A DNA stretch of 64,000 nt from Mesorhizobium koreense (GTDB lineage: Bacteria > Pseudomonadota > Alphaproteobacteria > Rhizobiales > Rhizobiaceae). Location: contig NZ_CP134228.1 of NCBI RefSeq assembly GCF_031656215.1, positions 3,119,001 through 3,183,000 on the forward strand, given 5' to 3'. The position numbers and the translations under genes are program-made. The notes beneath the pieces were generated by a model, which was not told the origin of the DNA, ran no database searches, and saw only the letters and a list, made by a program, of their open reading frames with translations. Positions 37,258 through 45,448 of the stretch are shown here, in pieces (the stretch's first letter is position 1; every line of letters starts with the position of its first letter).

Positions 37258-37830
37258 CTACATTTTTTCCGGCCCGCGGTTCATCGCGGCCGCGCCGGTG
37301 CGGCAGACCTCTACGACACCGAGCGGCTTCATGATGGCGATGAACTGTTCGATTTTGGAGACTCGGCCGGTGATCTCGAAGATGAAGTGTTCGGTGTTGG
37401 CGTCGATGACCTGCGCGCGGAAGGCATCCGCCAGACGCAGCGCCTCGACTCGGTTGTCGCCCGTGCCAGCGACCTTGACCATGGCAAGCTCACGCACAAG
37501 CGGCCGCTCCTGCCCCCGTTCGTGCGCCACCACGGTGAGATCGACCACCCGGTGAACCGGCACGATGCGCTCCAACTGGTTTTTGATCTGCTCCAGCACA
37601 TGCGGTGTGCCGCGCGTCACGATGGTGATGCGCGAAAGATGCTTCTCGTGCTCCGTCTCCGAGACGGTCAGGCTGTCGATGTTGTAGCCGCGGCCGGAGA
37701 ACAGGCCGATGACACGGGCAAGGACGCCCGGCTCGTTATCGACCAGCACGGAGAGCGTATGCGTCTCGGGCTTTGCCGTGTCCTTGGTGATGAAATAGGC
37801 GGAGCCGGTTGGTTGAAGGTGGGCGTTCAT
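37258..37830 (-). CDS. ilvH: Acetolactate synthase small (regulatory) subunit
   Basis: 190 residues. ACT domain at the N-terminus (HTLSVLVDNEPGVLARVIGLFSGRGYNIDSLTV) that senses valine, followed by the C-terminal IlvH domain. Regulates the IlvI catalytic subunit. Normally it follows ilvI within a few bases; here a toxin-antitoxin pair lies between them, so the distance from the ilvI stop to the ilvH start is about 750 bases. Confidence 0.97.
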   Translation of the reverse strand: MNAHLQPTGSAYFITKDTAKPETHTLSVLVDNEPGVLARVIGLFSGRGYNIDSLTVSETEHEKHLSRITIVTRGTPHVLEQIKNQLERIVPVHRVVDLTVVAHERGQERPLVRELAMVKVAGTGDNRVEALRLADAFRAQVIDANTEHFIFEITGRVSKIEQFIAIMKPLGVVEVCRTGAAAMNRGPEKM

Positions 37831-37867
37831 GGATGTCTCCCGAATTTGGCGAGTAATTTCATGGATG

Positions 37868-38263
37868 TTATGGCCGGCGAACCACTGAAACGGGGGCCGT
37901 TCGCTTCGCCTTGCGGATCAGATTCTTGTCGAACGTGTAGAACGGATTGCAATCTGCGGTGGAGTGCAAGTGAAGCGCATCCGCGAAATCCATCCCCTTT
38001 CGGCAAGAAGCTATCGCCATTTCGATGACAGATACTTCCTGTATACGGATCGAAGTGAATCCCAGAAGCCGGTCGAACGCATCGCAGATTTGAGATCGCT
38101 TGAAACCAAAATTGCTCCTTAGCACCCATTCGGTTTCGAGCATCACACTCAGCGGCACAAATACATGGCCTTCCGAGAACACACGACGCGTCGCCGCAAC
38201 ATGCTCGCTGCCATCATCGACGAGGAAGCGGATCAAAACATTGGTATCAACGGCGCTCGGCAT
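37868..38263 (-). CDS. PIN-domain toxin, VapC type
   Basis: 131 residues. The acidic active site of PIN nucleases is complete: D6 (VDTNVLIRF), E43 (MLETEW), D92/D95 (MDFADALHL) and D112 (TFDKNL). Members cleave tRNA or rRNA when the antitoxin is lost. Its start overlaps the antitoxin gene by 17 bases. The stop is 37 bases before the ilvH start, so ilvH may be read from the toxin-antitoxin transcript too. Confidence 0.92.
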   Translation of the reverse strand: MPSAVDTNVLIRFLVDDGSEHVAATRRVFSEGHVFVPLSVMLETEWVLRSNFGFKRSQICDAFDRLLGFTSIRIQEVSVIEMAIASCRKGMDFADALHLHSTADCNPFYTFDKNLIRKAKRTAPVSVVRRP

Positions 38264-38522
38264 TCCACTTTCGCTTGGCTTCTTCCAATATGCCTCGTTC
38301 CATATCCTCGACCGTCACCGGCGGACCGTCGTATTTAAGAAATCCCGCGACCTCGTCGATCGTGTATGTGCGACGCGCCTTCTTGTGAAGTGGCTTTAAG
38401 ACAATCGAATCGCCCGCGCTCTCAATGTCCACTTCCGATCCCGGCCCAAGTCCATATGCTTCTCGAACCGCCTTCGGCAGCACCAATTGTCCTTTGCTCG
38501 AAATCCTGGCCCGCACGTTCAT
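38247..38522 (-). CDS. AbrB/MazE-type antitoxin
   Basis: 91 residues from ATG 38522 (GGAG 8 bases upstream). The swapped-hairpin AbrB/SpoVT domain is at 1-47 (VRARISSKGQLVLPKAVREAYGLGPGSEVDIE), followed by a C-terminal arm (TIDEVAGFLKYDGPPVTVEDMERGI) that would bind the toxin. An in-frame ATG at 38555 is less likely because it lies inside the operator. Represses its own promoter in known systems; a matching inverted repeat is upstream. Confidence 0.9.
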   Translation of the reverse strand: MNVRARISSKGQLVLPKAVREAYGLGPGSEVDIESAGDSIVLKPLHKKARRTYTIDEVAGFLKYDGPPVTVEDMERGILEEAKRKWNAERR

Positions 38523-38546
38523 TGACCGTCTCCGAAGTAAGCCACT

Positions 38547-38577
38547 GTAAGACAATATACGTCTTACCGCGTCTTAC
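38547..38577 (-). promoter_or_regulatory. Predicted toxin-antitoxin operator and promoter
   Basis: Perfect inverted repeat GTAAGAC-N7-GTCTTAC (38547-38567), with a third copy GTCTTAC at 38571-38577, ten bases after the second. On the minus strand the spacer provides TATATT, a plausible -10 box. It begins 25 bases before the antitoxin ATG. Confidence 0.65.
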
Positions 38578-38583
38578 CACAAC

Positions 38584-40371
38584 TCACACCAGTTCCCTGC
38601 CCTTTGCGTCGATGGCGTTGGCTACCGCCTCGTCGGTCGCCTCGTCGGGGAGGAGCATCTCGTTATGCGCCTTGCCGGACGGGATCATCGGGAAGCAATT
38701 GGCGAGCGCCGCGACGCGGCAGTCGAACAGCACCGGCTTTTTCACCGAGATCATCTCGGCGATGGCGTCGTCCAGTTCGTCCGGCTTGTCGCAGCGAATG
38801 CCATGGCATCCATAGGCTTCCGCCAGTTTGACGAAATCCGGCATCGCCTCGGTGTAGGAATGCGACAACCGGTTTCCATGCAGCAATTGCTGCCACTGGC
38901 GCACCATGCCCATATACTGGTTGTTGAGGATGAAGATCTTGATCGGAGCGTTGTGCTGCACGGCGCTCGACATCTCCTGGATCGTCATCTGCACCGAGGC
39001 GTCGCCGGCAATGTCGATGACCAGTGAATCCGGATGGGCGATCTGGACGCCCAACGCCGCCGGCAGACCATAGCCCATCGTGCCGAGGCCGCCGGACGTC
39101 ATCCAGCGGTTCGGTTTCTCGAAGCCATAGAATTGTGCCGCCCACATCTGATGCTGGCCGACTTCGGTGGTGATGAAGGTGTCCCTCCCCTTCGTCGCCT
39201 CGTAGAGCCGCTCTATGGCGAATTGCGGCATGATGACATCCTTGTTGGCCGCGTAGGCAAAGGAATCCCGCGCGCGCCAGCGGGCGATCTGCTCCCACCA
39301 GGGATAGAGCGCCTTCTTGTCGGCCCGGGCGGTCGCGCGCCAGAGCCGCACCATGTCCTCCAGCACCCGGCCGACGTCGCCGATGATCGGCACGTCCACA
39401 TGGACGTTCTTGTTGATCGAGGACGGGTCTATATCGATGTGGATCTTGCGTGAATGGGGCGAGAAAGCATCGATGCGGCCAGTGATGCGGTCATCAAAGC
39501 GCGCGCCGATGCACAGCATCACGTCGCAATCGTGCATGGCCATATTGGCCTCGTAGGCGCCGTGCATGCCGAGCATGCCGAGCCAGTTCTTGCCGCTTGC
39601 GGGATAGGCGCCGAGCCCCATCAGCGTCGAGGTGATGGGAAAGCCGGTGAGATCGACCAGTTCACGCAGGAGCTGGCTAGCCTCCGCGCCGGAATTGACG
39701 ACGCCGCCGCCCGAATAGATGACCGGCCGCTTCGCCTCGGCCATCAGTTCGACCGCGGCTTTGATCGCTTCCATGTCGCCGTCGACCTGCGGGTGGTAGG
39801 AGACGCGCGGCGCGGTCTGCGGCGGCGTATAGATGCCGGTCGCGAACTGCACGTCCTTCGGCACGTCGACGACGACCGGACCAGGCCGTCCCGTAGTCGC
39901 GACGACGAAGGCCTCGTGAAGGACACCGGCAAGGTCGTTCACGTCCTTCACCAGCCAGTTGTGCTTGGTGCAGGGCCGCGTGATACCGACCGTATCGCAT
40001 TCCTGGAAGGCGTCCGATCCGATAAGCGCGGTCGGCACCTGACCGGTGATGCAGACCAGCGGGATGGAATCCATCAGCGCGTCCTGCAGCGCGGTCACGG
40101 CATTCGTCGCTCCGGGGCCGGAAGTAACCAGCATGACACCTGCCTTGCCGGTGGAGCGTGCATAGCCTTCCGCCGCATGACCCGCCCCCTGCTCATGACG
40201 GACGAGGATATGGTGGACGTCGTCCTGCTGGAAAAGCTCGTCATAGATCGGCAGGACCGCGCCGCCCGGGTAACCGAAAAGGTGCTTGACGCCGTTGTCG
40301 CGCAGCGCCTGCACCACCATTTCGGCCCCCGTCATCTCGCGCCGGCCGGTTTCGGTATGTTCTTTGTTCAT
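38584..40371 (-). CDS. ilvI: Acetolactate synthase large (catalytic) subunit
   Basis: 595 residues, full length (could equally be named ilvB). Makes acetolactate or acetohydroxybutyrate, the first common step of valine, leucine and isoleucine synthesis, with thiamine diphosphate and FAD. Seen: VRHEQGAGHAAEGYARSTGK with the active-site glutamate, RFDDRITG, and the thiamine-binding GDASVQMTIQEMSSAVQHN. A leader peptide and attenuator precede it. Only 61 bases separate its stop from the antitoxin start. Confidence 0.97.
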   Translation of the reverse strand: MNKEHTETGRREMTGAEMVVQALRDNGVKHLFGYPGGAVLPIYDELFQQDDVHHILVRHEQGAGHAAEGYARSTGKAGVMLVTSGPGATNAVTALQDALMDSIPLVCITGQVPTALIGSDAFQECDTVGITRPCTKHNWLVKDVNDLAGVLHEAFVVATTGRPGPVVVDVPKDVQFATGIYTPPQTAPRVSYHPQVDGDMEAIKAAVELMAEAKRPVIYSGGGVVNSGAEASQLLRELVDLTGFPITSTLMGLGAYPASGKNWLGMLGMHGAYEANMAMHDCDVMLCIGARFDDRITGRIDAFSPHSRKIHIDIDPSSINKNVHVDVPIIGDVGRVLEDMVRLWRATARADKKALYPWWEQIARWRARDSFAYAANKDVIMPQFAIERLYEATKGRDTFITTEVGQHQMWAAQFYGFEKPNRWMTSGGLGTMGYGLPAALGVQIAHPDSLVIDIAGDASVQMTIQEMSSAVQHNAPIKIFILNNQYMGMVRQWQQLLHGNRLSHSYTEAMPDFVKLAEAYGCHGIRCDKPDELDDAIAEMISVKKPVLFDCRVAALANCFPMIPSGKAHNEMLLPDEATDEAVANAIDAKGRELV

Positions 40372-40437
40372 CGGATCGGTCCCGTATCTTCCGTGACTTC
40401 TTCACGGGCTTTTCTGCGTTTAGTCCTGTTGCGGGCA

Positions 40438-40461
40438 ATAAAAAAGGCCCCCGGAGGAGCC
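40438..40461 (-). terminator. Attenuator hairpin before ilvI
   Basis: On the minus strand GGCTCC-TCCG-GGGGCC (one G-T pair) followed by TTTTTTTATT. It stands 34 bases after the leader peptide stop and about 67 bases before the ilvI ATG, the classic place of an amino-acid attenuator. Confidence 0.75.
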
Positions 40462-40494
40462 TGTGTCTGCGCATGAGTGGCTGTCGCCCGGCGG

Positions 40495-40545
40495 TTACAC
40501 CGCCTTGCCCATGCGCGATCGTACGAGAATGAGGGTCGTTTTCAT
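40495..40545 (-). CDS. ilvIH leader peptide
   Basis: A 16-residue frame, MKTTLILVRSRMGKAV, with AAGG 9 bases upstream. Two leucines, an isoleucine and a valine sit together at positions 5-8, so shortage of branched-chain aminoacyl-tRNAs would stall ribosomes there. A 6-bp stem GGCGGT/ACCGCC (40490-40495 with 40499-40504) overlaps its stop codon and may be part of the alternative pairing. The attenuator hairpin follows. Confidence 0.7.
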   Translation of the reverse strand: MKTTLILVRSRMGKAV

Positions 40546-40579
40546 GGGCGCGAACCTTAAGGGGCCATGCCCGGCAATG

Positions 40580-40876
40580 TCAACGACCTTTCTTGCGCCG
40601 GCGCTTGTGGCGGATCTCGGCAATGCGCTCGACGTCTTCGACCTGAAGGTGCCGGCCTCGTTCCAGTATCTCAAGGGTGTATTCCTCGCAGGTAAGGCCC
40701 AGCTTCTCCGCCCTCTCCTGCCTGAGAAGCATGATCGCGGGCCCGCCGCGTGTGAAGGCCTCCTTGCGCGCGGCGCGCCACGCGAGGAAGACGAAGGCAT
40801 CGCCGTCGCCCCAGGGTGGTCCCTTGTAGTCGTCGAGAGGCGGCCCGCCATTGTCGCCGATGCGAGCCTTTCTCAT
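40580..40876 (-). CDS. Small conserved protein with RIGDNGGPPL motif
   Basis: 98 residues. I recognise only the opening RKARIGDNGGPPLDD, a motif seen in many short alphaproteobacterial proteins without known function. The middle (GDAFVFLAWRAARKEAFTRGG) and the basic C-terminus (RHKRRRKKGR) suggest a nucleic-acid partner. The ATG overlaps the stop of the XRE/cupin gene (ATGA), so it is the second gene of that operon. The upstream extension to 40963 lies inside the regulator and is rejected. Confidence 0.75.
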   Translation of the reverse strand: MRKARIGDNGGPPLDDYKGPPWGDGDAFVFLAWRAARKEAFTRGGPAIMLLRQERAEKLGLTCEEYTLEILERGRHLQVEDVERIAEIRHKRRRKKGR

Positions 40877-41439
40877 TGGCGCATCACAACGACGAGATAA
40901 ACGGCATCGTCCGGTCCCGGCGCATGATACGTACAATCCACCGGCGCGCCGAGTTTCAAGCAATCGCCAGGCTGCAATTCATGCCTCGTTTCACCCTCGA
41001 TGAAATCGAGCCTTCCTCCGAGCAGCCAGATATAATGGTGAACGAAAGTGTAGGACGAAGCCGGAAATGAAACCGACGCGCCTGCCGGCAAGGTGACATG
41101 TACCAGATCGGTCGGCATATCGGACTGCGGCGAAACATGGCGGCGGACATAGCCCGTCTCCGGATCGCGCCAGACCGGCTGCTGGGCGACGCGGAGCACC
41201 TGCCCGCCATCCTGCTCGGCGCGCGCCACGAGGCCGGAAAGCGTCAGACCGAAGGCCGAAGCGATACGCGCCAGCGTTCCGGCTGTCGGGCTCGCCGCTA
41301 CCCGCTCGATGTTGCTCAGCATTGCCTTGGAGATACCGGAACGCTCCGCGAGATCCGCCAGCGACCAGCCTCGCGCCTCCCGCTCCTTCTTCACCCGGTG
41401 GGCCAATACTTGCCCTGCGTTATCAATTAAAATGGACAT
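40873..41439 (-). CDS. XRE-family regulator with cupin domain
   Basis: 188 residues: helix-turn-helix at about 12-66 (KKEREARGWSLADLAERSGISKAMLSNIERV) and a C-terminal cupin (about 108-186, SFPASSYTFVHHYIWLLGG onward). Regulators of this two-domain type sense small molecules with the cupin. The -10 box sits 6 bases before the ATG and no ribosome site is possible, so the mRNA is probably leaderless. A TGGAC/GTCCA repeat over the start may be its own operator. Confidence 0.9.
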   Translation of the reverse strand: MSILIDNAGQVLAHRVKKEREARGWSLADLAERSGISKAMLSNIERVAASPTAGTLARIASAFGLTLSGLVARAEQDGGQVLRVAQQPVWRDPETGYVRRHVSPQSDMPTDLVHVTLPAGASVSFPASSYTFVHHYIWLLGGRLDFIEGETRHELQPGDCLKLGAPVDCTYHAPGPDDAVYLVVVMRQ

Positions 41440-41451
41440 ACGTCCATTATA
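41433..41451 (-). promoter_or_regulatory. Leaderless promoter and candidate operator of the XRE gene
   Basis: TATAAT (minus strand, 41451-41446) is followed by six bases and the ATG at 41439. The inverted repeat TGGAC-N4-GTCCA (41433-41446) covers the last base of the -10 box and the start codon. Confidence 0.55.
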
Positions 41452-41586
41452 GAAGACAATCGGGCAATGAAAAGATAAAAACCCGCGCCACCTCTTAACC
41501 GCCGTTCAACCATCTAACCGCACATCGCTTTAACCCGGATCGGTTAGGGTCTGTCGTCCAAACCGCGACAAGAGGGCAAGGGGCGC

Positions 41587-43419
41587 ATGTTCGTGGATGA
41601 GAAAAGCATCGAGGGAGAGGCCACCAGCCAGGAACGGCGCGACCGCTCGCAGAACGACAAGCGCATCCTCGGCCGTGTCATCCAGTGCGACGGTTCCCGC
41701 GCCATGCTCGCGGCCTACGCCGACGCCGAGGACGGTACCATCACTGCGCTCTGGACGGTGGGCAAGCTCATTTCCATCAATCTCGGCGAAGTGCGTACCG
41801 TCGGTCTGGTCTATTCCATCGACAAGTCGGACCGCACCTGGGAGGATGACGGCCAGAACCGCATCGAGGTCAATGTCGAACTGATCGGCGAAGTGCGCGA
41901 CGATCCCGCGGCCGGCACGTCGAAATTCGATCGTGGCGTGACGATCTATCCGCATATCGGCGCCATGGCCCATCGCATCCGGGCCAAGGACCTGCATGCC
42001 GTCTATGACGTCTCCGGCAGCGATTCGGTCACCATCGGCAACCTGTCGCAGGACGAGACCATTCAGGCGCGCATCTCGATCAATTCCACGCTCGATCGGC
42101 ATTTCGCCGTTGTCGGCACGACGGGTGTCGGCAAATCGACGGCGGTCTCGCTTCTGTTGCACAAGACGATGGAGACCCGGCCCGACCTGCGTATCCTGAT
42201 CATGGACCCGCACAACGAATTCGCCCAATGCTTCGGCGACAAGGCCATCCGGATCGACACGTCGAGCCTCGACCTTCCCTTCTGGCTCTTCCGTCTCGAG
42301 GAACTGGTGGAGGTGCTCTATCGCGGGCGCGAACCGGTCCCGGAAGAGGTGGATCTACTGCGCGACATCGTTCCCATAGCGAAGCTGAATTACCGTAACG
42401 GCGGTGCGCATGTCTCGGTCCGCCGCGGAGGCGATTCCTCCATTACGGCCGACACGCCCGTACCTTACCGCATCACGGACCTGCTGAGGCTGATCGACGA
42501 GCGCATGGGCCTTCTGGACAGCAAGCTCGAGCGCCCTTTCTACCGGGCGCTGCGCACGCGTCTGGAAGCGGCGATCAACGATCCGCGCTACCGCTTCATG
42601 TTCAACTCGCATCTCATCGAGGACACGATCCACACCACGATAGGCCGCATCTTCCGCGTGCCGCTGGAAGGCCGTCCGGTGACCTGCTTCGAGATGGCAG
42701 GCATGCCGTCCGAGGTCGTCAACGCCGTCTGCTCGGTGCTCGCGCGCCTTGCCTTCGACCTGACCTTGTGGAGCGCCGGCAAGCTGAAGCTGCTCGTTCT
42801 GTGCGAGGAAGCGCACCGCTATATGCCGTCCGACCCCAAGCTTGGCTTCGCGCCGACACGCCACGCGCTCTCGCGCATCGCCAAGGAAGGCCGCAAATAT
42901 GGCTGCTATCTCGGCATCGTAACGCAACGGCCGGGCGAACTCGACACCACGATCCTTTCGCAATGCTCGACCGTGTTCGCCATGCGGCTTGCCAACGAGC
43001 GCGACCAGGAGATCATCCGGTCGGCGATTGCCGATTCCTCGCAATCGGCGCTCTCCTTCCTCTCCTCCATGGGGCAGCGCGAGGCCATCGCCTTCGGCGA
43101 AGGCGTCGCCACGACGATGCGCATGAAGTTCGAGCGCCTCGATGCGGCGCGGATACCTGGGACATATAAGGAAGAGATGGTGGCAGAAGACGGGCTGGCC
43201 GACGATGACGTGGATCTCGCGGCCATCGTCAGCAAGCTGCGCAACGTGACGGCAGAGCGGCAGCCGACGCCGGTGGAGGGCGAACTCGTGCCGCAGCAGG
43301 CGCAGGCCGGCGACCCGAGCTACAGGAAACCCGCCTTCCAGGTTCCGGAGGAGCCTTCGGATTTCAATTACGGCCGCCGCGCCACCGATACGCTCTGGCG
43401 GCGCCCTAACCGTTCGTAG
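41587..43419 (+). CDS. HerA-like ATPase (DUF87)
   Basis: 610 residues. An N-terminal HAS-barrel-like part (about 20-130) is followed by the FtsK/HerA ATPase core with Walker A GTTGVGKST (about 177-185), a Walker B-like LLVLCEEAHRYMP and an arginine-rich C-terminus. HerA hexamers translocate DNA; in archaea they work with the nuclease NurA, and in bacteria also inside defence systems with Sir2 or DUF4297. Neither partner is beside it here. Preceded by an XRE operon on the other strand. Confidence 0.88.
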   Translation: MFVDEKSIEGEATSQERRDRSQNDKRILGRVIQCDGSRAMLAAYADAEDGTITALWTVGKLISINLGEVRTVGLVYSIDKSDRTWEDDGQNRIEVNVELIGEVRDDPAAGTSKFDRGVTIYPHIGAMAHRIRAKDLHAVYDVSGSDSVTIGNLSQDETIQARISINSTLDRHFAVVGTTGVGKSTAVSLLLHKTMETRPDLRILIMDPHNEFAQCFGDKAIRIDTSSLDLPFWLFRLEELVEVLYRGREPVPEEVDLLRDIVPIAKLNYRNGGAHVSVRRGGDSSITADTPVPYRITDLLRLIDERMGLLDSKLERPFYRALRTRLEAAINDPRYRFMFNSHLIEDTIHTTIGRIFRVPLEGRPVTCFEMAGMPSEVVNAVCSVLARLAFDLTLWSAGKLKLLVLCEEAHRYMPSDPKLGFAPTRHALSRIAKEGRKYGCYLGIVTQRPGELDTTILSQCSTVFAMRLANERDQEIIRSAIADSSQSALSFLSSMGQREAIAFGEGVATTMRMKFERLDAARIPGTYKEEMVAEDGLADDDVDLAAIVSKLRNVTAERQPTPVEGELVPQQAQAGDPSYRKPAFQVPEEPSDFNYGRRATDTLWRRPNRS

Positions 43420-43438
43420 CTGGCCTGATCTTTCCAGC

Positions 43439-43620
43439 GTCCTTCGAGGCTCGCTTCGCTCGCACCTCAGGATGAGAGAGGGAGGGGCGAACCCCTCAGA
43501 GCCAGTTTCTGACAGGTTGCCGGACTTCAATACGATGGATGAAATGCTTCAGAACTCGGGATGACGGGCGCAAACCTCCCTCATCCTGAGGTGCGAGCGG
43601 AGCGAGCCTCGAAGGACGGT
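43439..43620. repeat. Inverted repeat between HerA-like and GGDEF genes
   Basis: Two arms of about 42-46 bases (43439-43484 and 43577-43618), nearly exact inverted copies with one substitution and a small indel, separated by about 92 bases. The arms contain CTTCGAGGCTCGCTTCGCTCG, a rhizobial-style intergenic motif. It lies between convergent genes and can fold into one long hairpin. Confidence 0.7.
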
Positions 43621-43637
43621 CCCAACACAAACACAGG

Positions 43638-44429
43638 CTACGCGCAGACCCGGTTACGGCCGAGGCGTTTTGCTTCGTAGAGCATCTTATCGGCGCGGCG
43701 ATAGAAATCCTCGGCGGATTCACGGCCGTCCCAGACGGCTATGCCGACGCTTGACGTGACCTTGAGCCGGACATTGCCGCTCACGACGGTCAGGTTGGAG
43801 ACCGCCTTGCGGATACGCTCGGCGAACTTCATCAACTGATCTTCGCTCATGTTCGGCGCCACCACCGCGAACTCCTCGCCGCCCAACCGCGCCACCACGT
43901 CGTGATAGCGTGTCATGTCCTTGAGGCAGGAGGCGACTTCACGCAGCACCTCGTCGCCGACATCGTGTCCGTGATTGTCGTTCACCTGCTTGAAATGGTC
44001 GAGGTCGAGGATCATCAGGCCGACCGGCTTGCCGATGCGGCGGAACTCATCGAGATATTCGCGCAGCGCGTCGTCGAAATAGCGCCGGTTCTGCGTGCCC
44101 GTCAGGCCGTCCGTCAGCGCCGCATGCTCCAGCGTTTCAGAGCGCGCGCTGAGCGAAGCGGTCATGGCACGAAGCTTCCCCTCCTCGCGCACTTGGATGC
44201 GGATCAGCGGATAGATGAAGAACATGCCGAAGAAGAGCGCGGTCGAAAGCAGCACGCCGGTCGCAAACAGAAGCCTGCTCAGATAAGCGACACGCGCTAA
44301 ACTTTCAGCGGCATAGAAGGAATCAGGGTTGGCGCGCAGTACGCTATAGGCGTGCAGGATGATCCCCCCTGCGAAGAGCACGAGGGCAACGAACACGAAG
44401 AACGCCGTTTCCGATTTGTGGAAGCGCAT
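43638..44429 (-). CDS. Membrane diguanylate cyclase (GGDEF)
   Basis: 263 residues: two membrane helices (about 9-28 and 53-75) and a GGDEF domain. The active site is GGEEF (183-187) and the product-inhibition I-site RYHD (174-177) stands five residues before it, so it should be active and feedback controlled. Makes cyclic di-GMP from GTP. There is almost no periplasmic sensor, only a short loop. Could feed the PilZ protein at 6.8 kb, but that is only a guess. Confidence 0.93.
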   Translation of the reverse strand: MRFHKSETAFFVFVALVLFAGGIILHAYSVLRANPDSFYAAESLARVAYLSRLLFATGVLLSTALFFGMFFIYPLIRIQVREEGKLRAMTASLSARSETLEHAALTDGLTGTQNRRYFDDALREYLDEFRRIGKPVGLMILDLDHFKQVNDNHGHDVGDEVLREVASCLKDMTRYHDVVARLGGEEFAVVAPNMSEDQLMKFAERIRKAVSNLTVVSGNVRLKVTSSVGIAVWDGRESAEDFYRRADKMLYEAKRLGRNRVCA

Positions 44430-44557
44430 ATCTTTCCCACGCCGATGCAGCCTGCGATTATGCCGCCAAGCGCCTTACGTGAGGTTAATTTCCACAACCA
44501 TTCCGCGAGTGCAAGGGGGAACTTCCAGACTAAGGGATGTGTCGGCGTGACAAAAGG

Positions 44558-45436
44558 TCAGCCGGCTCGCCGCTCCCATTTCGGACCCATCTGATGCCGG
44601 AACCACGTTCCCTGCCGCTTCGCATATTGCCTTGTCGCGGCCTTGGTGCGCGCGATCGCTTCTTCCATCCGGAGCCGGCCATCGAGCGCTGCGGCGATTT
44701 CGCGCACGCCGATGGCCTTCATGGCGGGCAGCTTCGGGTCGAGACGAAGCGCAAGCAATGCCTCCACCTCCGCTGCCGCGCCTTCCTCGATCATGCCGTC
44801 GAAACGCTTCTCTATGCGCTCGACCAGCAGCCTCCTCTCCGGGTCGAGCAGGATCATCTCGGCACCATCTTGATCGATCAGCGCTTCGGGCGCTTCAGCC
44901 TGCCAGGCCAATATCGATCGGCCGGAAGCCTCCAGCACCTCCAGCGCACGCACGATACGCTGGCCGTCCGCCGGCTTCAGTTTCCGTGCCGCTTCGGCGT
45001 CCTCCTTCTGCAGCACGCGATGGAGTTCTTGAGGGCCTTCCTCCGCAAGCGCCCGGCGCCATCGCTCCGACACGTCTGGCGGGATGGCCGGCATCGGCGC
45101 GAGGCCGCCTAACAAGGCGCGGAAATAGAGTCCCGTGCCGCCGACGAAAACAGGGATGCGGTCGCGGAACACATCGGTCTCGGCAAGTTCCCGGACATCG
45201 CGCAGCCATTGCCCGGTCGAGTAGTTTTCGCGCGGATGAACATGACCGTAGAGCAGATGCGGCGCCATGTGCGTTTGCGCCTCGTCTGGGCGCGCCGTCA
45301 GGATGCGCAGCACCGAATAGACCTGCATGGAATCCGCATTGACGACGACACCGCCGCGCTGCCTGGCCATTTCCAGCGCCAGCGTGGACTTGCCGCTGGC
45401 GGTCGGCCCGGCTATCAGGATCGCCTTTCCGATCAA
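44558..45436 (-). CDS. miaA: tRNA dimethylallyltransferase
   Basis: 292 residues. P-loop GPTASGKST, and VVNADSMQVY and FVGGTGLYFRALLGG motifs of MiaA, which adds the prenyl group to A37 of tRNAs that read UNN codons. No ATG lies in frame before the P-loop; the TTG at 45436 is chosen, giving MIGKAILIAGP. It is divergent from serB, and the two start codons are only 12 bases apart. Confidence 0.95.
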   Translation of the reverse strand: MIGKAILIAGPTASGKSTLALEMARQRGGVVVNADSMQVYSVLRILTARPDEAQTHMAPHLLYGHVHPRENYSTGQWLRDVRELAETDVFRDRIPVFVGGTGLYFRALLGGLAPMPAIPPDVSERWRRALAEEGPQELHRVLQKEDAEAARKLKPADGQRIVRALEVLEASGRSILAWQAEAPEALIDQDGAEMILLDPERRLLVERIEKRFDGMIEEGAAAEVEALLALRLDPKLPAMKAIGVREIAAALDGRLRMEEAIARTKAATRQYAKRQGTWFRHQMGPKWERRAG

Positions 45437-45448
45437 CGTGATAATCCC

